Shown here piece by piece: positions 25,448 through 34,115 of a stretch of 64,000 nucleotides of DNA. Position numbers and translations under genes: made by a program. How positions within the stretch are numbered: the stretch's first letter is position 1; every line of letters begins with the position of its first letter. Under the pieces are notes generated by a model. The model was not told the origin of the DNA, ran no database searches, and was given only the letters and a program-made list of their open reading frames with translations. Source of the DNA: Caulobacter sp. (GTDB taxonomy: Bacteria > Pseudomonadota > Alphaproteobacteria > Caulobacterales > Caulobacteraceae); assembly GCA_021741355.1 (NCBI GenBank), contig JAIOXZ010000002.1:186001-250000 (forward strand). The letters run 5' to 3'.

Positions 25448-25993
25448 ATGGCCAGACCGGCCCGCAAGACCAGGACTTTGCTGAAGCGCTTCGGACGCGC
25501 CCGCGAGGGCTCGGCCGCGGTGGAATTCGCGTTCGTCGCGGCCCCGTTCCTGGCGCTGATGTTCGGCATTCTTGACCTGGGCCTGGTGTTCCTGGTCTCC
25601 ACGACGCTTGAAAACGCCGTCGACGAGGCCTCGCGCAAGATCCGCACCGGTGAGTTCCAGACCGCGGGCGGCACCGCCTCGACCTTCAAGACCACGGTCT
25701 GTGACGAAATGAGCTGGATGGGGTCGGGCTGTTCCTCGTCGGTCTATGTCGACGTGCGCACCTTCCCCAAGTTCGCCGACGTCACCACGACCGATCCGAC
25801 GACCAACGGCGCGTTCGACGCGACCAAGACCGTCTTCTCGACGGGATCGTCGGAATCCATCGTCGTCGTGCGCGTCTACTACGAATGGTCTCTGATGACG
25901 CCGCTGCTGAACCCGGGCCTCAAGAACCTGTCCAACGGCAAGCGCCTGATCTCGGCCACGGCGACCTTCCGCAACGAGCCCTACGCATCATGA
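25448..25993 (+). CDS. TadE-like minor pseudopilin
   Basis: This is a 181-residue protein with a basic leader followed by the prepilin-like motif EGSAAVEFAFVAAPFLALMFG. Cleavage is expected after Gly, placing Glu at +5, and the helix that follows is the only membrane segment (about 27-50). The rest is extracytoplasmic, with two Cys (about residues 83 and 92). TadE proteins are processed by CpaA and are needed for Flp pilus formation. Its stop overlaps the next gene's start (ATGA). Confidence 0.88.
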   Translation: MARPARKTRTLLKRFGRAREGSAAVEFAFVAAPFLALMFGILDLGLVFLVSTTLENAVDEASRKIRTGEFQTAGGTASTFKTTVCDEMSWMGSGCSSSVYVDVRTFPKFADVTTTDPTTNGAFDATKTVFSTGSSESIVVVRVYYEWSLMTPLLNPGLKNLSNGKRLISATATFRNEPYAS

Positions 25994-26523
25994 TCCGGTT
26001 CCTGAGAAAGCTGGCCCGCGACAAGCGCGGCGTTTCCGCCGTCGAGTTCGCCCTGATCGCGCCGGCGATGGTCGCCAGCTATTTCGGCATGGCGGAGATC
26101 ACCCAGGCCCTGCTGGCCGAGCGCAAGGCGGCCCACGCCGCCTCAGCGATCGGCGACCTGGTCTCCCAGTCTTCGAGCGTCAGCAGTTCGGACATCACCG
26201 ACATCTTCCAGATCGCCTCGACGATCATGAAGCCCTACTCGACCACCACGCTGAAGATGCGGGTCAGCAGCCTGACCGGCGACAGCGGCGGCACGCCGAA
26301 GGTCGACTGGAGCAGCGGCTCGGGCCTGACCGCGCTGACCACCGGATCCACGGTCACCGGCGTCCCGACAGGCGTCATCGCCGCGGGCCAGAGCGTCGTG
26401 ATGTCGGAAGTCACCTACAGCTACGACTCGCCGGTCGACCTGATGATGCCCAATGCCGTGACCTTCACGCGAAAGTTCTATCTGCGTCCGCGGAAGTCGG
26501 ACAAGGTCGTCAAGACTAACTGA
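25990..26523 (+). CDS. TadE/TadF-like minor pseudopilin
   Basis: This is a 177-residue protein from ATG 25990, overlapping the upstream TGA. The motif RGVSAVEFALIAPAMVASYFG carries the Gly cleavage site and Glu at +5 ahead of a membrane helix. The remainder is Ser/Thr-rich and probably periplasmic or pilus-associated. It completes a coupled TadE/TadF pair. Its last 8 bp overlap the convergent pabC-like gene. Confidence 0.86.
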   Translation: MIRFLRKLARDKRGVSAVEFALIAPAMVASYFGMAEITQALLAERKAAHAASAIGDLVSQSSSVSSSDITDIFQIASTIMKPYSTTTLKMRVSSLTGDSGGTPKVDWSSGSGLTALTTGSTVTGVPTGVIAAGQSVVMSEVTYSYDSPVDLMMPNAVTFTRKFYLRPRKSDKVVKTN

Positions 26524-27268
26524 CGGCCGCCAGGGCCGCGGCGAGTTCCTCCACCTTCCGGTGGGTGCGCAGGGGCGCGCCGTCGAGACTGGCGACCGGT
26601 CTGACGCCGATCAGGCTGCTGGTCAGGAAGATGGCGTCCGCGCCTTCCAGCATCGCGCGCGGCGCCTGGACTTCCTCGACCTTCGCCATGGCCATCACCT
26701 GGCGCCGCATGATCCCGTCCAGCACGCCGCAGTCGCGGTGCGGAGTGAACAGCTTGCCGCCCCGCAGCCAGAAGATGTTGGCCGCCGCCGCACAGGCGAT
26801 CTCGCCGCGATTGTTGAGCAACAGCGCCTCGGCCGGCGAGGCCATCCGCCGGGCCAGGACATTGTCGACATAGGACAGGGTCTTGAGCCGGGCCGAGGGC
26901 GAGCCCTCGTTGCGGCGAAGGTCGCTGGTCACCAGCGCCACCGGACCCAGCGGCCGGGGCGAGAGCGCGGCGCTGGCGAAGATGTGTGGCTCGGGCAGGT
27001 CGGGCCGCTCCAGGCCCCGTCCACCGGAGCCGGCGGTGAGGGTCATGCGCACCGCCGCCCGGTCGGTGCTGAAACCGGAGTCGTCGAGGGTCGACTGGCA
27101 GAGCTCGCGCGCGTCCTCAAGGTCCGGCGCCGACAGGCCGAGCGCCATGCAGCCGCGCTGCATCCGGTCGATATGCTCGTCGAACAGGACCAGCGTCCCG
27201 TCTTTCGCCAGGATGGTTTCAAACAGGCCGTCGCCGAGCAGCAGCCCGCGGTCGTCGAGAGGCATCAT
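26516..27268 (-). CDS. pabC: 4-amino-4-deoxychorismate lyase / class IV aminotransferase
   Basis: This is a 250-residue class IV PLP protein. The N-terminus DDRGLLLGDGLFETILAKDG is the family opening, Lys in LKTLSYVDNVLARR fits the PLP lysine, and NNRGEIACAAAANIFW plus LDGIMRRQV complete the signature. Its start overlaps the pabB stop by 4 bp, so ADC lyase (releasing p-aminobenzoate and pyruvate) is more likely than a branched-chain or D-amino-acid aminotransferase. The product feeds folate synthesis. Confidence 0.87.
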   Translation of the reverse strand: MMPLDDRGLLLGDGLFETILAKDGTLVLFDEHIDRMQRGCMALGLSAPDLEDARELCQSTLDDSGFSTDRAAVRMTLTAGSGGRGLERPDLPEPHIFASAALSPRPLGPVALVTSDLRRNEGSPSARLKTLSYVDNVLARRMASPAEALLLNNRGEIACAAAANIFWLRGGKLFTPHRDCGVLDGIMRRQVMAMAKVEEVQAPRAMLEGADAIFLTSSLIGVRPVASLDGAPLRTHRKVEELAAALAAVS

Positions 27269-28599
27269 GGCAGGGACTCCGTCAGGGCGCGCAGCAGGGC
27301 GGCGATCTTGGTTTCGGTTTCGAGGCGTTCGGACGCCGGGTCGCTGTCGGCGACGATGCCGGCGCCGGCCCGGGCTTCATAGCGCCATCCGCCGGCCTCC
27401 TCGACCAGCCCGACCGTACGGATCAGGACACTGGAATCGAAGGCCCCGTCGAAGCCGGCCCACAGCAACGCGCCGCAATAAGGTCCACGCGGCGGCTCGA
27501 GCCGGGCGATCGACTTCATCGCCTGGACCTTGGGCGCGCCGGTGACCGATCCCGGCGGGAAGGCGGCCTCGAGCAGGTCGATCGCGGTCAGGCCCGGCGC
27601 CAGAACGCCGCGCACGGTGGACACCAGGTGGTGGACGTTGACGAAGCTCTCGACCCGGAACAGTTCCGGCGTGGTCACCGCGCCGGGCGTGCAGACGCGC
27701 GACAGATCGTTGCGCATCAGGTCGACGATCATCAGGTTCTCGGCGCGATCCTTTTCGCTGGCGACCAGTTCAGCGACGAGGGCGGCGTCCTCGGCGGGTG
27801 TCGCACCGCGCGGTCGGGTGCCCTTGATCGGCCGGGTCTCGACAGACAGCGCGCGGCCGGCGCCGACGCTGATGAACCGTTCGGGCGAGTTGGACACCAC
27901 CGCCAGACCCGGCAGGCGCAGGTAGCCGGCGAACGGCGCCGCGCTCTGGCCGACCAGCCGCGCGAGCAGGTCGAAGGGAACGGCGCCGTCGGCCAGCCGT
28001 CCGGTCCAGCGGCGGGCGATGTTGGCCTGGAAATACTCGCCGTCGTGGATCCGGGCGATCACATCGGCGACGGCGGCCTCGTAGTCGGCGGCAGGGGTCG
28101 GCGGGTCGGCGCGACTGACCAGGCCGCCGGGACGCGGCGCCCGTTCCGGCGCGTTCAGCCAGGACGCGGCGGCTTCCGCGCCCGCCGCGTCCTCGCCGAT
28201 GGCCAGCACCCGACGGGTCTGGTGATCAAAGGCCAGCAGGGACGGATAGCGACCCACAGCAAGGTCCGGCCAGGGCGCCTGCCGCGCCAGGTCCAGCGCC
28301 TCGATGCGGTCGCCCAGTTCATAGGCCGCCAGCCCGGCGAGCCCGCCCTGGAACGGCGGACCGTCCGGATGCGTCGGGCGCGGCGGGCCGAGCAGCGCCT
28401 TCATCGGCGCGAACGGTTCGCCCGCCGTGTCGGGTGTCACGGTCAGGGTGATGTCGGGATCGCGCAGCAGATAGGACCAGCGCGCGCGCTCGCCGGCGCC
28501 GCCGGACAGGAAGGCGCAGGTCCACGGCGCGTCGGCGAACGCCGACAGCACCGCCTCCGGGGCCCTCCAGGGCCGTTCCAGGATCGTCGCCGTGCGCAT
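27265..28599 (-). CDS. pabB: Aminodeoxychorismate synthase component I
   Basis: This 444-residue chorismate-binding enzyme starts at ATG 28597-28599 (MRTATILERPW). The C-terminal catalytic domain has EYFQANIARRW, NSPERFISV, ETRPIKGTRPRG, ENLMIVDLMRNDLSRV and FPPGSVTGAPKVQAM. PIKGT, with Lys at that position, marks PabB enzymes against anthranilate synthase. It converts chorismate with ammonia to 4-amino-4-deoxychorismate. It is coupled to pabC; the glutaminase pabA is not in this window. Confidence 0.92.
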   Translation of the reverse strand: MRTATILERPWRAPEAVLSAFADAPWTCAFLSGGAGERARWSYLLRDPDITLTVTPDTAGEPFAPMKALLGPPRPTHPDGPPFQGGLAGLAAYELGDRIEALDLARQAPWPDLAVGRYPSLLAFDHQTRRVLAIGEDAAGAEAAASWLNAPERAPRPGGLVSRADPPTPAADYEAAVADVIARIHDGEYFQANIARRWTGRLADGAVPFDLLARLVGQSAAPFAGYLRLPGLAVVSNSPERFISVGAGRALSVETRPIKGTRPRGATPAEDAALVAELVASEKDRAENLMIVDLMRNDLSRVCTPGAVTTPELFRVESFVNVHHLVSTVRGVLAPGLTAIDLLEAAFPPGSVTGAPKVQAMKSIARLEPPRGPYCGALLWAGFDGAFDSSVLIRTVGLVEEAGGWRYEARAGAGIVADSDPASERLETETKIAALLRALTESLP

Positions 28600-28636
28600 G
28601 GGGGGCAGATAGCCCCCCGGCGGCCCGCCGCAAAGG

Positions 28637-30187
28637 TCAGACGCTCTGTTTGCCGCCACCCTTGACGAACATCATGCCCATCAGGCCCAGCGCAAGCAGG
28701 CCGGCGATCGGGATGAACCCGCCCGCCTGGCTCTGGGTCAGGCTGGTGAACAGCCCGACCAGCATCGAGCCGATCCACACCGTCAGGGTGCCCGACAGGG
28801 CGTAGAGACCGAAGAAGGACGGCAGCTTGTCGGCCGGAACCAGCCGCGTCAGCAGGGTGCGGCTGGAGGCGTACTGGGCCGTGACGAACACCGCGACCCC
28901 GAAGCCGATGAGCAGGTAGAGCGCCTCCGGCAGGGTGCGGAACATCGGGCCGTTCCACAGCGGCGCATGGGCCGCCGGGTCATAGCTCCAGAAATAGAGG
29001 ATCCGGTCGCGGCCCATGCCCAGCCAGGCGATCAGACAGATCAGCGAGCCGGTGATCTCGATCCGCACGGCGTTGCGCGGCCCGAACATGTTGTCGAACA
29101 CCGCGCCGCAAAGGCCGCCGGCCACCGCGAAGATGCTCAGCAGGATGCCGTAGGCCAGCATCTCGAGGATCTGCCACTGCATGACGCCCGCCGTGTAGAT
29201 GCCCGAGAAGATCAGCAGAGCGGTCATGCCGTCGTTGAACAGCATGCGGGCGCCCAGATAGATCACCGCGTCCCGCTCGGTGACCAGCACGCCCAGCACC
29301 TCGCGCAGCTTCGCCGGACCCCGCGCCGCCGCAGCGATGATCGACCAGGCGACGCCGCCCATGTGTTGAGCGGCCTTGCCGAACGCCGAGAGGAAGCTGA
29401 CGCCGCTCTTGGGCGCATCGGGGGTGAACAGGAACAGCGGGATCGCGAACAGCACCAGCAGCACCGCCGCGATCGGGGCGACCACGCGGGAGGTCTCGGC
29501 CTGGCTCGGATCCAGCCCGAACAGCGGCTGGTCGGGCACCAGCGGCCAGCCGGCCACGGCCGGGTTGCCCGGCAGGGCGAAGGCCAGCAGGCAGAAGGTC
29601 AGGGTGATGACCGAGAAGAAGTTGCCCGCCGACAGCGCCAGCCCCGAGGCCTGCGGCGCGTGATGGTGGCCCGCCGCGCGGATCAGCATCGAATTGTGGA
29701 TCACCTCGCAGTAGGCGAACAGCACCCCGATGATCCCGAACAGCCACAGGCCGGCCATCACCGGCAGGCCCTCGCCGCCGGGTTTGGAGAACCACAGGGC
29801 GAAGATCATCGGCGCCATGGCCGCGACGATCGCCAGCATCAGCGGCTTGCGCGCGCCGTAGCGGTCTATGGCCATGCCCAGGATCGGCGCGGTCAGGGCG
29901 ATGAGGATGCTGTTGAGGGTGCTGACCGTGGCGATCATCGCCTGGCCCTTCACCGGGTCGCCGACGACGGCGGTCGTGAAGTACGGGGCGAAGATGTAGA
30001 TCGTGATCAGGATCACATAGGGGTCGCGGCCGCCCTGGAAGATCGACCAGCTCCAGCCGCCGAGCGAGAGCCTGCCCGCTGCCGGGGGCGCTGCCGCCGC
30101 GCCGCCCGCCGGCTCGACGCCATCGGGAAGCACCTCGCCGAGCACGGTCAGATCGTGGTCAGCCTCGTTCGGCGCGCGGTCGCTCAT
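28637..30187 (-). CDS. MFS transporter, UMF1/Atg22-like
   Basis: This is a 516-residue protein with about twelve hydrophobic segments. A 40-residue Pro/Ala-rich cytoplasmic N-tail precedes WSIFQGGRDPYVILITIYIFAP. The loop after helices 2-3 has the MFS-like IDRYGARKP. The opening resembles the UMF1 family (Atg22-like), whose bacterial substrates are mostly unknown. It stands upstream of pabB in the same direction with a 37-bp gap, but a functional link is not evident. The substrate is not predicted. Confidence 0.78.
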   Translation of the reverse strand: MSDRAPNEADHDLTVLGEVLPDGVEPAGGAAAAPPAAGRLSLGGWSWSIFQGGRDPYVILITIYIFAPYFTTAVVGDPVKGQAMIATVSTLNSILIALTAPILGMAIDRYGARKPLMLAIVAAMAPMIFALWFSKPGGEGLPVMAGLWLFGIIGVLFAYCEVIHNSMLIRAAGHHHAPQASGLALSAGNFFSVITLTFCLLAFALPGNPAVAGWPLVPDQPLFGLDPSQAETSRVVAPIAAVLLVLFAIPLFLFTPDAPKSGVSFLSAFGKAAQHMGGVAWSIIAAAARGPAKLREVLGVLVTERDAVIYLGARMLFNDGMTALLIFSGIYTAGVMQWQILEMLAYGILLSIFAVAGGLCGAVFDNMFGPRNAVRIEITGSLICLIAWLGMGRDRILYFWSYDPAAHAPLWNGPMFRTLPEALYLLIGFGVAVFVTAQYASSRTLLTRLVPADKLPSFFGLYALSGTLTVWIGSMLVGLFTSLTQSQAGGFIPIAGLLALGLMGMMFVKGGGKQSV

Positions 30188-30313
30188 GCGGCGTTGGTCC
30201 TTCCTGGAGAGAGGCCGACTGCCGCGGCCTTGGTCTCACGGTGGACTTCAAACGCGTGTTTGTCACGGGCGCCGCCGGGGCAGCGGGGCGATATTCTGGG
30301 CGGGGACTGAACC

Positions 30314-30390
30314 GGGGACATGCACTACAGTGCGTGTCCCCCAATCGCGCCGCCGGGTTCAGGGGACACGTACCTTCGGTACATGTCCCC
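30314..30390. repeat. Composite REP-like dimer (copy C)
   Basis: The left unit (30314-30341) is GGGGACATGCAC...GTGCGTGTCCCC. The right unit (30362-30390) is GGGGACACGTACC-TTCG-GGTACATGTCCCC with one shared G. The spacer begins CAATCG and ends GGGTTCA, like copy D. The left palindrome has changed GTACC to GCACT with a matching change in its other arm, so the stem is kept. Confidence 0.85.
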
Positions 30391-30926
30391 GCGCGTTCGA
30401 AGCACGGCTTCGCGCCCTCGCGTGCGGTGAGGGCTGGGAGGGCGCGGCGCGCTTCGGTCCCAGCGGATGCCGGGGGTGTAGAGAGGCCGGGAAGGCCGGG
30501 GCCGTCGCGCGCCGCGAAGTCCGTTATCCGGTGGCCGCCGGTAGGCAGTGCTCTTAGCACTTGGCCGGCAGAAGCCTCCGGCGGGCGGGGGGCGGCTGAC
30601 CCTCCCCGGACCGTGAGCGTAACCCCCGCTCACCTGTCGCCCCTTCGGCCAGAGGCCGTTCCGCTTGCCCTCCGCGCCCTGCTCCAACGCCGGCGACGGA
30701 GGGACCTGAACGACTGGCGCCGTCAGAGCTACCCGCTCGAACTCCACCCCGCCGCCGCATCGGATCGCCTGGCCGAGGCGCCCTCCCCTGCAGCGGGATG
30801 GGTGTGAGTATGGGGGCGGGGCTGGGGGACGATGGGGAGATTGTTTGGCGCGGTGGCGTAGCGGGGGTGGAGGTGAGGGATTTCAGCGGGTTGGGGGCGG
30901 GGATCGGCGGATGGGACGCGGACTTT

Positions 30927-31085
30927 CCTCCCCACAAGCGAAGCGCGCTGGGGAGGGGGACCCTGCGGAGCAGGGTGGAGGGGTCTGCGCCCGGCTCGCC
31001 GGACAGACCGGAATTCAGGATAGGGCAACTGACGTTCGCGCCGCCCCCTCCACCGCGCTCCGCGCGGTCCCCCTCCCCGCGATGC
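30927..31085. repeat. Large inverted repeat, CCTCCCC/GGGGAGG type
   Basis: The arm GGGGAGGGGGACC...GGTGGAGGGG (30950-30983) is complementary, with few mismatches, to CCCCTCCACC...GGTCCCCCTCCCC (31044-31079). An extra CCTCCCCA/TGGGGAGG hairpin lies on the left flank. The centre is about 60 bp. It sits about 110 bp upstream of the rpoN start. Confidence 0.75.
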
Positions 31086-31193
31086 CGGAAGGTTCGGCCA
31101 TAGCCCAGTGCAAGAACCGCGCCGCTTAAGGGTGGCGTTAACTGTCGCCCGTCCAAGCTGCCCCCTGGTTGTTCCGACGGGTGGGGGAAGCGC

Positions 31194-32690
31194 GTGGCGC
31201 TCGGTCCAAGACTTGAGCTGAGACAGGGCCAGAGCCTCGTCATCACGCCGCAGCTGCAGCAGGCGATCAAGCTGCTGCAACTGACCAATCTCGAACTCGA
31301 GGCCTATGTCGAGGGCGAGCTGGAGCGCAATCCGCTGCTGGCGCGCGATGACCGCGACAACGAGCCGGAAGCCGAGCCTGTCCGCGCCGAAACCCCCGAG
31401 TATTCCTCCGACCAGGTCCCCGACGGCGCCGCCCAGGCCGACATGGACGCCGGCCCGTCAGACTTCTCGCCCGGCGAGCGCGACGCCGGCGACGGCGACA
31501 CCCGTGAACCGGGCCAGGCCGGCGGCGACATCGACTGGTCCCGCGCCGGCCGCGGCGCGACCTTCGAGGGCGAGGACAGCCTGGAAGGCCGGCTGACCCG
31601 CGACAAGACCCTGGGCGAGCATCTGCATGACCAGCTGGCCGTCGCCCGGCTGAGCGAACCGCAGCGGGTCGTGGCCGCCGTGCTGATCGATGCGGTCGAC
31701 GACGGCGGCTACATGCGCGCCGACCTGGTCGACATGGCCGAGCGGCTCGGCTGCGAACTGGCGTTTGTCGAGGAGGTCCTCGGCGTCCTGCAGGGCTTCG
31801 AGCCCGTTGGCGTGATGGCCCGCGACGTGCGCGAATGCCTGACAATCCAGCTGAAGGACCGCAACCGGTTCGATCCGGCGATCGCGGCCCTGCTCGACAA
31901 TCTGGAACTGCTGGCCCGCCGTGACATGAGCGGGCTGAAGAAGGTCTGCGGGGTCGACGACGAGGACCTGCGCGAGATGATCGGCGAGCTGAAGGCCCTG
32001 ACGCCCCGTCCAGGCGCAGCCTTCGGCGGCGAGCCGTCCCAGCCGGTGGTGCCCGACGTCTTCGTCCGGGAGGGCTCGGGCGGGCTGTGGCTGGTCGAGC
32101 TCAACACCGACACCCTGCCCAAGGTGCTGGTCGACCGGCGCTATCACGCCAAGGTCGCCGGCGGCGCGCGGACCGATCAGGAAAAGACCTTCGTCCAGGA
32201 CTGCCTGGCCAGCGCCAACTGGCTGGTGAAAAGCCTCGACCAGCGGGCGCGCACGATCCTCAAGGTGTCCAGCGAGATCGTCCGGCAGCAGGACGGCTTC
32301 CTCGCCTACGGCGTCGAACACCTACGCCCGCTCAATCTGAAGACCGTCGCCGAGGCCATCGGCATGCACGAGAGCACGGTCAGCCGGGTCACCTCGAACA
32401 AGTACATCGCCACGCCGCGCGGGGTGTTCGAGCTGAAGTTCTTCTTCACCTCGTCGATCGCCTCCTCGTCGGGCGGCGAGGCGCACTCGGCCGAGTCGGT
32501 GCGCCACAAAATCCGTCAGCTGATCGAGGCCGAAGGCGCCGAGAGCGACGTTCATTCCGATGACGCGATCGTCGACATCCTGAAGGAAGCCGGCGTCGAC
32601 ATCGCGCGGCGAACCGTCGCGAAATATCGCGAAGCGATGCGGATTCCGTCATCCGTCGAACGCAGACGGATGCTACGCGCCTCTGTCTGA
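31194..32690 (+). CDS. rpoN: RNA polymerase sigma-54 factor
   Basis: This is a 498-residue protein starting at GTG 31194 behind GGGGGAAG. Region I is Gln/Leu-rich (LVITPQLQQAIKLLQLTNLELEAYVEGELERNPLL) and interacts with activator ATPases. Acidic region II spans about 50-130. The core-binding and helix-turn-helix segments follow (MHESTVSRVTSNKYIATPRG), and the RpoN box ARRTVAKYREAMRIPSS lies near the end. It directs transcription from -24/-12 promoters, including stalk and flagellar genes in Caulobacterales. It is followed by exoD, hpf and ptsN. Confidence 0.97.
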   Translation: MALGPRLELRQGQSLVITPQLQQAIKLLQLTNLELEAYVEGELERNPLLARDDRDNEPEAEPVRAETPEYSSDQVPDGAAQADMDAGPSDFSPGERDAGDGDTREPGQAGGDIDWSRAGRGATFEGEDSLEGRLTRDKTLGEHLHDQLAVARLSEPQRVVAAVLIDAVDDGGYMRADLVDMAERLGCELAFVEEVLGVLQGFEPVGVMARDVRECLTIQLKDRNRFDPAIAALLDNLELLARRDMSGLKKVCGVDDEDLREMIGELKALTPRPGAAFGGEPSQPVVPDVFVREGSGGLWLVELNTDTLPKVLVDRRYHAKVAGGARTDQEKTFVQDCLASANWLVKSLDQRARTILKVSSEIVRQQDGFLAYGVEHLRPLNLKTVAEAIGMHESTVSRVTSNKYIATPRGVFELKFFFTSSIASSSGGEAHSAESVRHKIRQLIEAEGAESDVHSDDAIVDILKEAGVDIARRTVAKYREAMRIPSSVERRRMLRASV

Positions 32691-32729
32691 TGCGCGGGAC
32701 CGAACACCCGGTCGCGCGTTTCGTTCCGG

Positions 32730-33365
32730 ATGCAGAGCGACGCCATGGATCCCGTTGACCGAAAACGACCGCTGTCGGACTTGCTGACCGATATCAGCAA
32801 CGACCCCGATCCCGAGGTCACTATCGGCGAGATCGTGCATCGCCTGGGCCGGCGCTCCTTCGGCGCACTGCTGTTCATCTTCGCCGCGCCCAACTGGTTG
32901 CCGCTGCCGCCAGGCTCGTCGACCTTCCTCGCCGCGCCGCTGATCCTGCTGGCGCCGCAGATCGCCCTGGGGATTCGCGGCCCCTGGTTGCCTCGCTTCA
33001 TCGACACCCGGAAGCTCAGGCGCACCGATCTCGCCGGCGCCCTGCGCAAGCTGATCCCGACGCTGCAAAGGGTCGAGAAGGTCTCGCGACCCCGGCTGGT
33101 GTTTCTGTTCGGCCCGATCGGGGACCGGCTGATCGGCCTGACCGTGACCCTGCTGTCGCTGGTGCTTCTGCTGCCGATCTTCCTCGGGAACATGGCCCCG
33201 GCCGCGGCGATCGCGGCGTTCGGCCTGGCGATGATCCAGCGGGACGGCGTCCTGGCCCTGATCGGCTATGCCATCGCGGGCTTCAGCGTCGGACTGCTGG
33301 TCGTCGGATGGCGCGTCGCCGTGGCCTTTTTCACCCACATCGCCCAGGTCCTGGGCTTCGCCTGA
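32730..33365 (+). CDS. exoD: ExoD-family membrane protein
   Basis: This is a 211-residue protein. It has the ExoD signature early (LSDLLTDI...EVTIGEIVHRLGRRSFGALLFIFAAPNWLPLPPG) and four or five hydrophobic segments. ExoD was first linked to exopolysaccharide production and alkali tolerance in rhizobia; its biochemical role is unknown. The start is uncertain between ATG 32730 and ATG 32745, neither with a strong ribosome site. It lies between rpoN and hpf in the same direction, where most alphaproteobacteria have no gene. Confidence 0.87.
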   Translation: MQSDAMDPVDRKRPLSDLLTDISNDPDPEVTIGEIVHRLGRRSFGALLFIFAAPNWLPLPPGSSTFLAAPLILLAPQIALGIRGPWLPRFIDTRKLRRTDLAGALRKLIPTLQRVEKVSRPRLVFLFGPIGDRLIGLTVTLLSLVLLLPIFLGNMAPAAAIAAFGLAMIQRDGVLALIGYAIAGFSVGLLVVGWRVAVAFFTHIAQVLGFA

Positions 33366-33440
33366 GGCTCGCCGCTCACAAGACCGGGAGCAGGCCGTCG
33401 ATTGCTTGACACCTATGTCCGGCAGGCGCGTTCTGTTCAC

Positions 33441-34061
33441 ATGCAAGTGCACGTTTCCGGCAAGCACGTCGACGTTGGGGAGGCCCTGCGTTCGCGGGTC
33501 TCGGACGACATCACCGCCACCATTGGCAAGTATTTCGAGCGCGGCGGGACCGCCGACGTCGTGATCTCAAAGGACGGCTACGCCTTCCGGGTGGACTGCA
33601 CGATCCGGCTTGATTCCGGCCAGCTCCTGCAGAGTCACGGCCTCGCCGCGGAGGCTCACGGGGCGTTCAGCTCGGCGCTGGAGAAGATCGAAAAGCGGGT
33701 CCGCCGCTACAAGCGACGGCTCAAGAGCCACTCGATCCAGGCCGGCGCGCGCCGCGAGGAGACGGCCGCAATGTTCGTCCTGCGGGCGCCCGACGATGAC
33801 GTCGAGGAGTGGGACGGCGTGGACGACCACGCCCCGCCGTCCGGCATGATCATCGCCGAAACCGAGGAAGTCCTGAAGACCATGACTGTTTCGATGGCGG
33901 TCATGGAGCTGGACTTGACCGAATCTCGTACAATCGTGTTTAGGAACGCCGCCCACGGCGGATTGTCCGTGGTGTATCGCCGACCAGACGGAAACATCGG
34001 CTGGATCGACCCTGAGCGCACACAGTCACAGAGCGGCAATGGAAAGCGGGTAGTCGCCTGA
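33441..34061 (+). CDS. hpf: Ribosome hibernation promoting factor, long form
   Basis: This is a 206-residue protein from ATG 33441 (MQVHVSGKHVDVGEALRSRV). Residues 1-100 form the RaiA/HPF domain with basic KRVRRYKRRLKSH. A linker follows, then the C-terminal dimerisation domain (about 145-200; EVLKTMTVSMAVMELDLTE, FRNAAHGGLSVVYRRPDGNIGWIDP). Long HPF alone can pair 70S ribosomes into inactive 100S dimers. The rpoN-hpf-ptsN order is conserved, and here exoD is inserted. Confidence 0.94.
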   Translation: MQVHVSGKHVDVGEALRSRVSDDITATIGKYFERGGTADVVISKDGYAFRVDCTIRLDSGQLLQSHGLAAEAHGAFSSALEKIEKRVRRYKRRLKSHSIQAGARREETAAMFVLRAPDDDVEEWDGVDDHAPPSGMIIAETEEVLKTMTVSMAVMELDLTESRTIVFRNAAHGGLSVVYRRPDGNIGWIDPERTQSQSGNGKRVVA

Positions 34062-34115
34062 TACGGCGCGACCTGCCTTTCGGCATCCGGTCTGAATCGA
34101 GCGAGTTCTGAGCGT

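Larger units (their letters stand above)
30188..31193. other. One-kilobase gene-free interval with repeats upstream of rpoN
   Basis: This divergent gap between the MFS gene and rpoN holds a REP dimer (30314-30390), unassigned GC-rich sequence with local hairpins (about 30395-30800), a G-rich tract (about 30800-30920) and a large inverted repeat (30927-31085). The last 100 bp must carry the rpoN start region. A plus-strand frame of 188 codons (30241-30807) runs through the REP dimer and is not credible. No RNA gene was recognised. Confidence 0.7.

Noticed and set aside
30395..30800. Possible structured RNA such as SRP RNA or RNase P RNA
   Set aside because: Several hairpins are present, including GTGCT-CTT-AGCAC near 30548, but none of the conserved SRP or RNase P core sequences could be found.
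30241..30807. A 188-codon plus-strand open frame upstream of rpoN
   Set aside because: It reads straight through a composite REP dimer, has no ribosome site and no recognisable domain.
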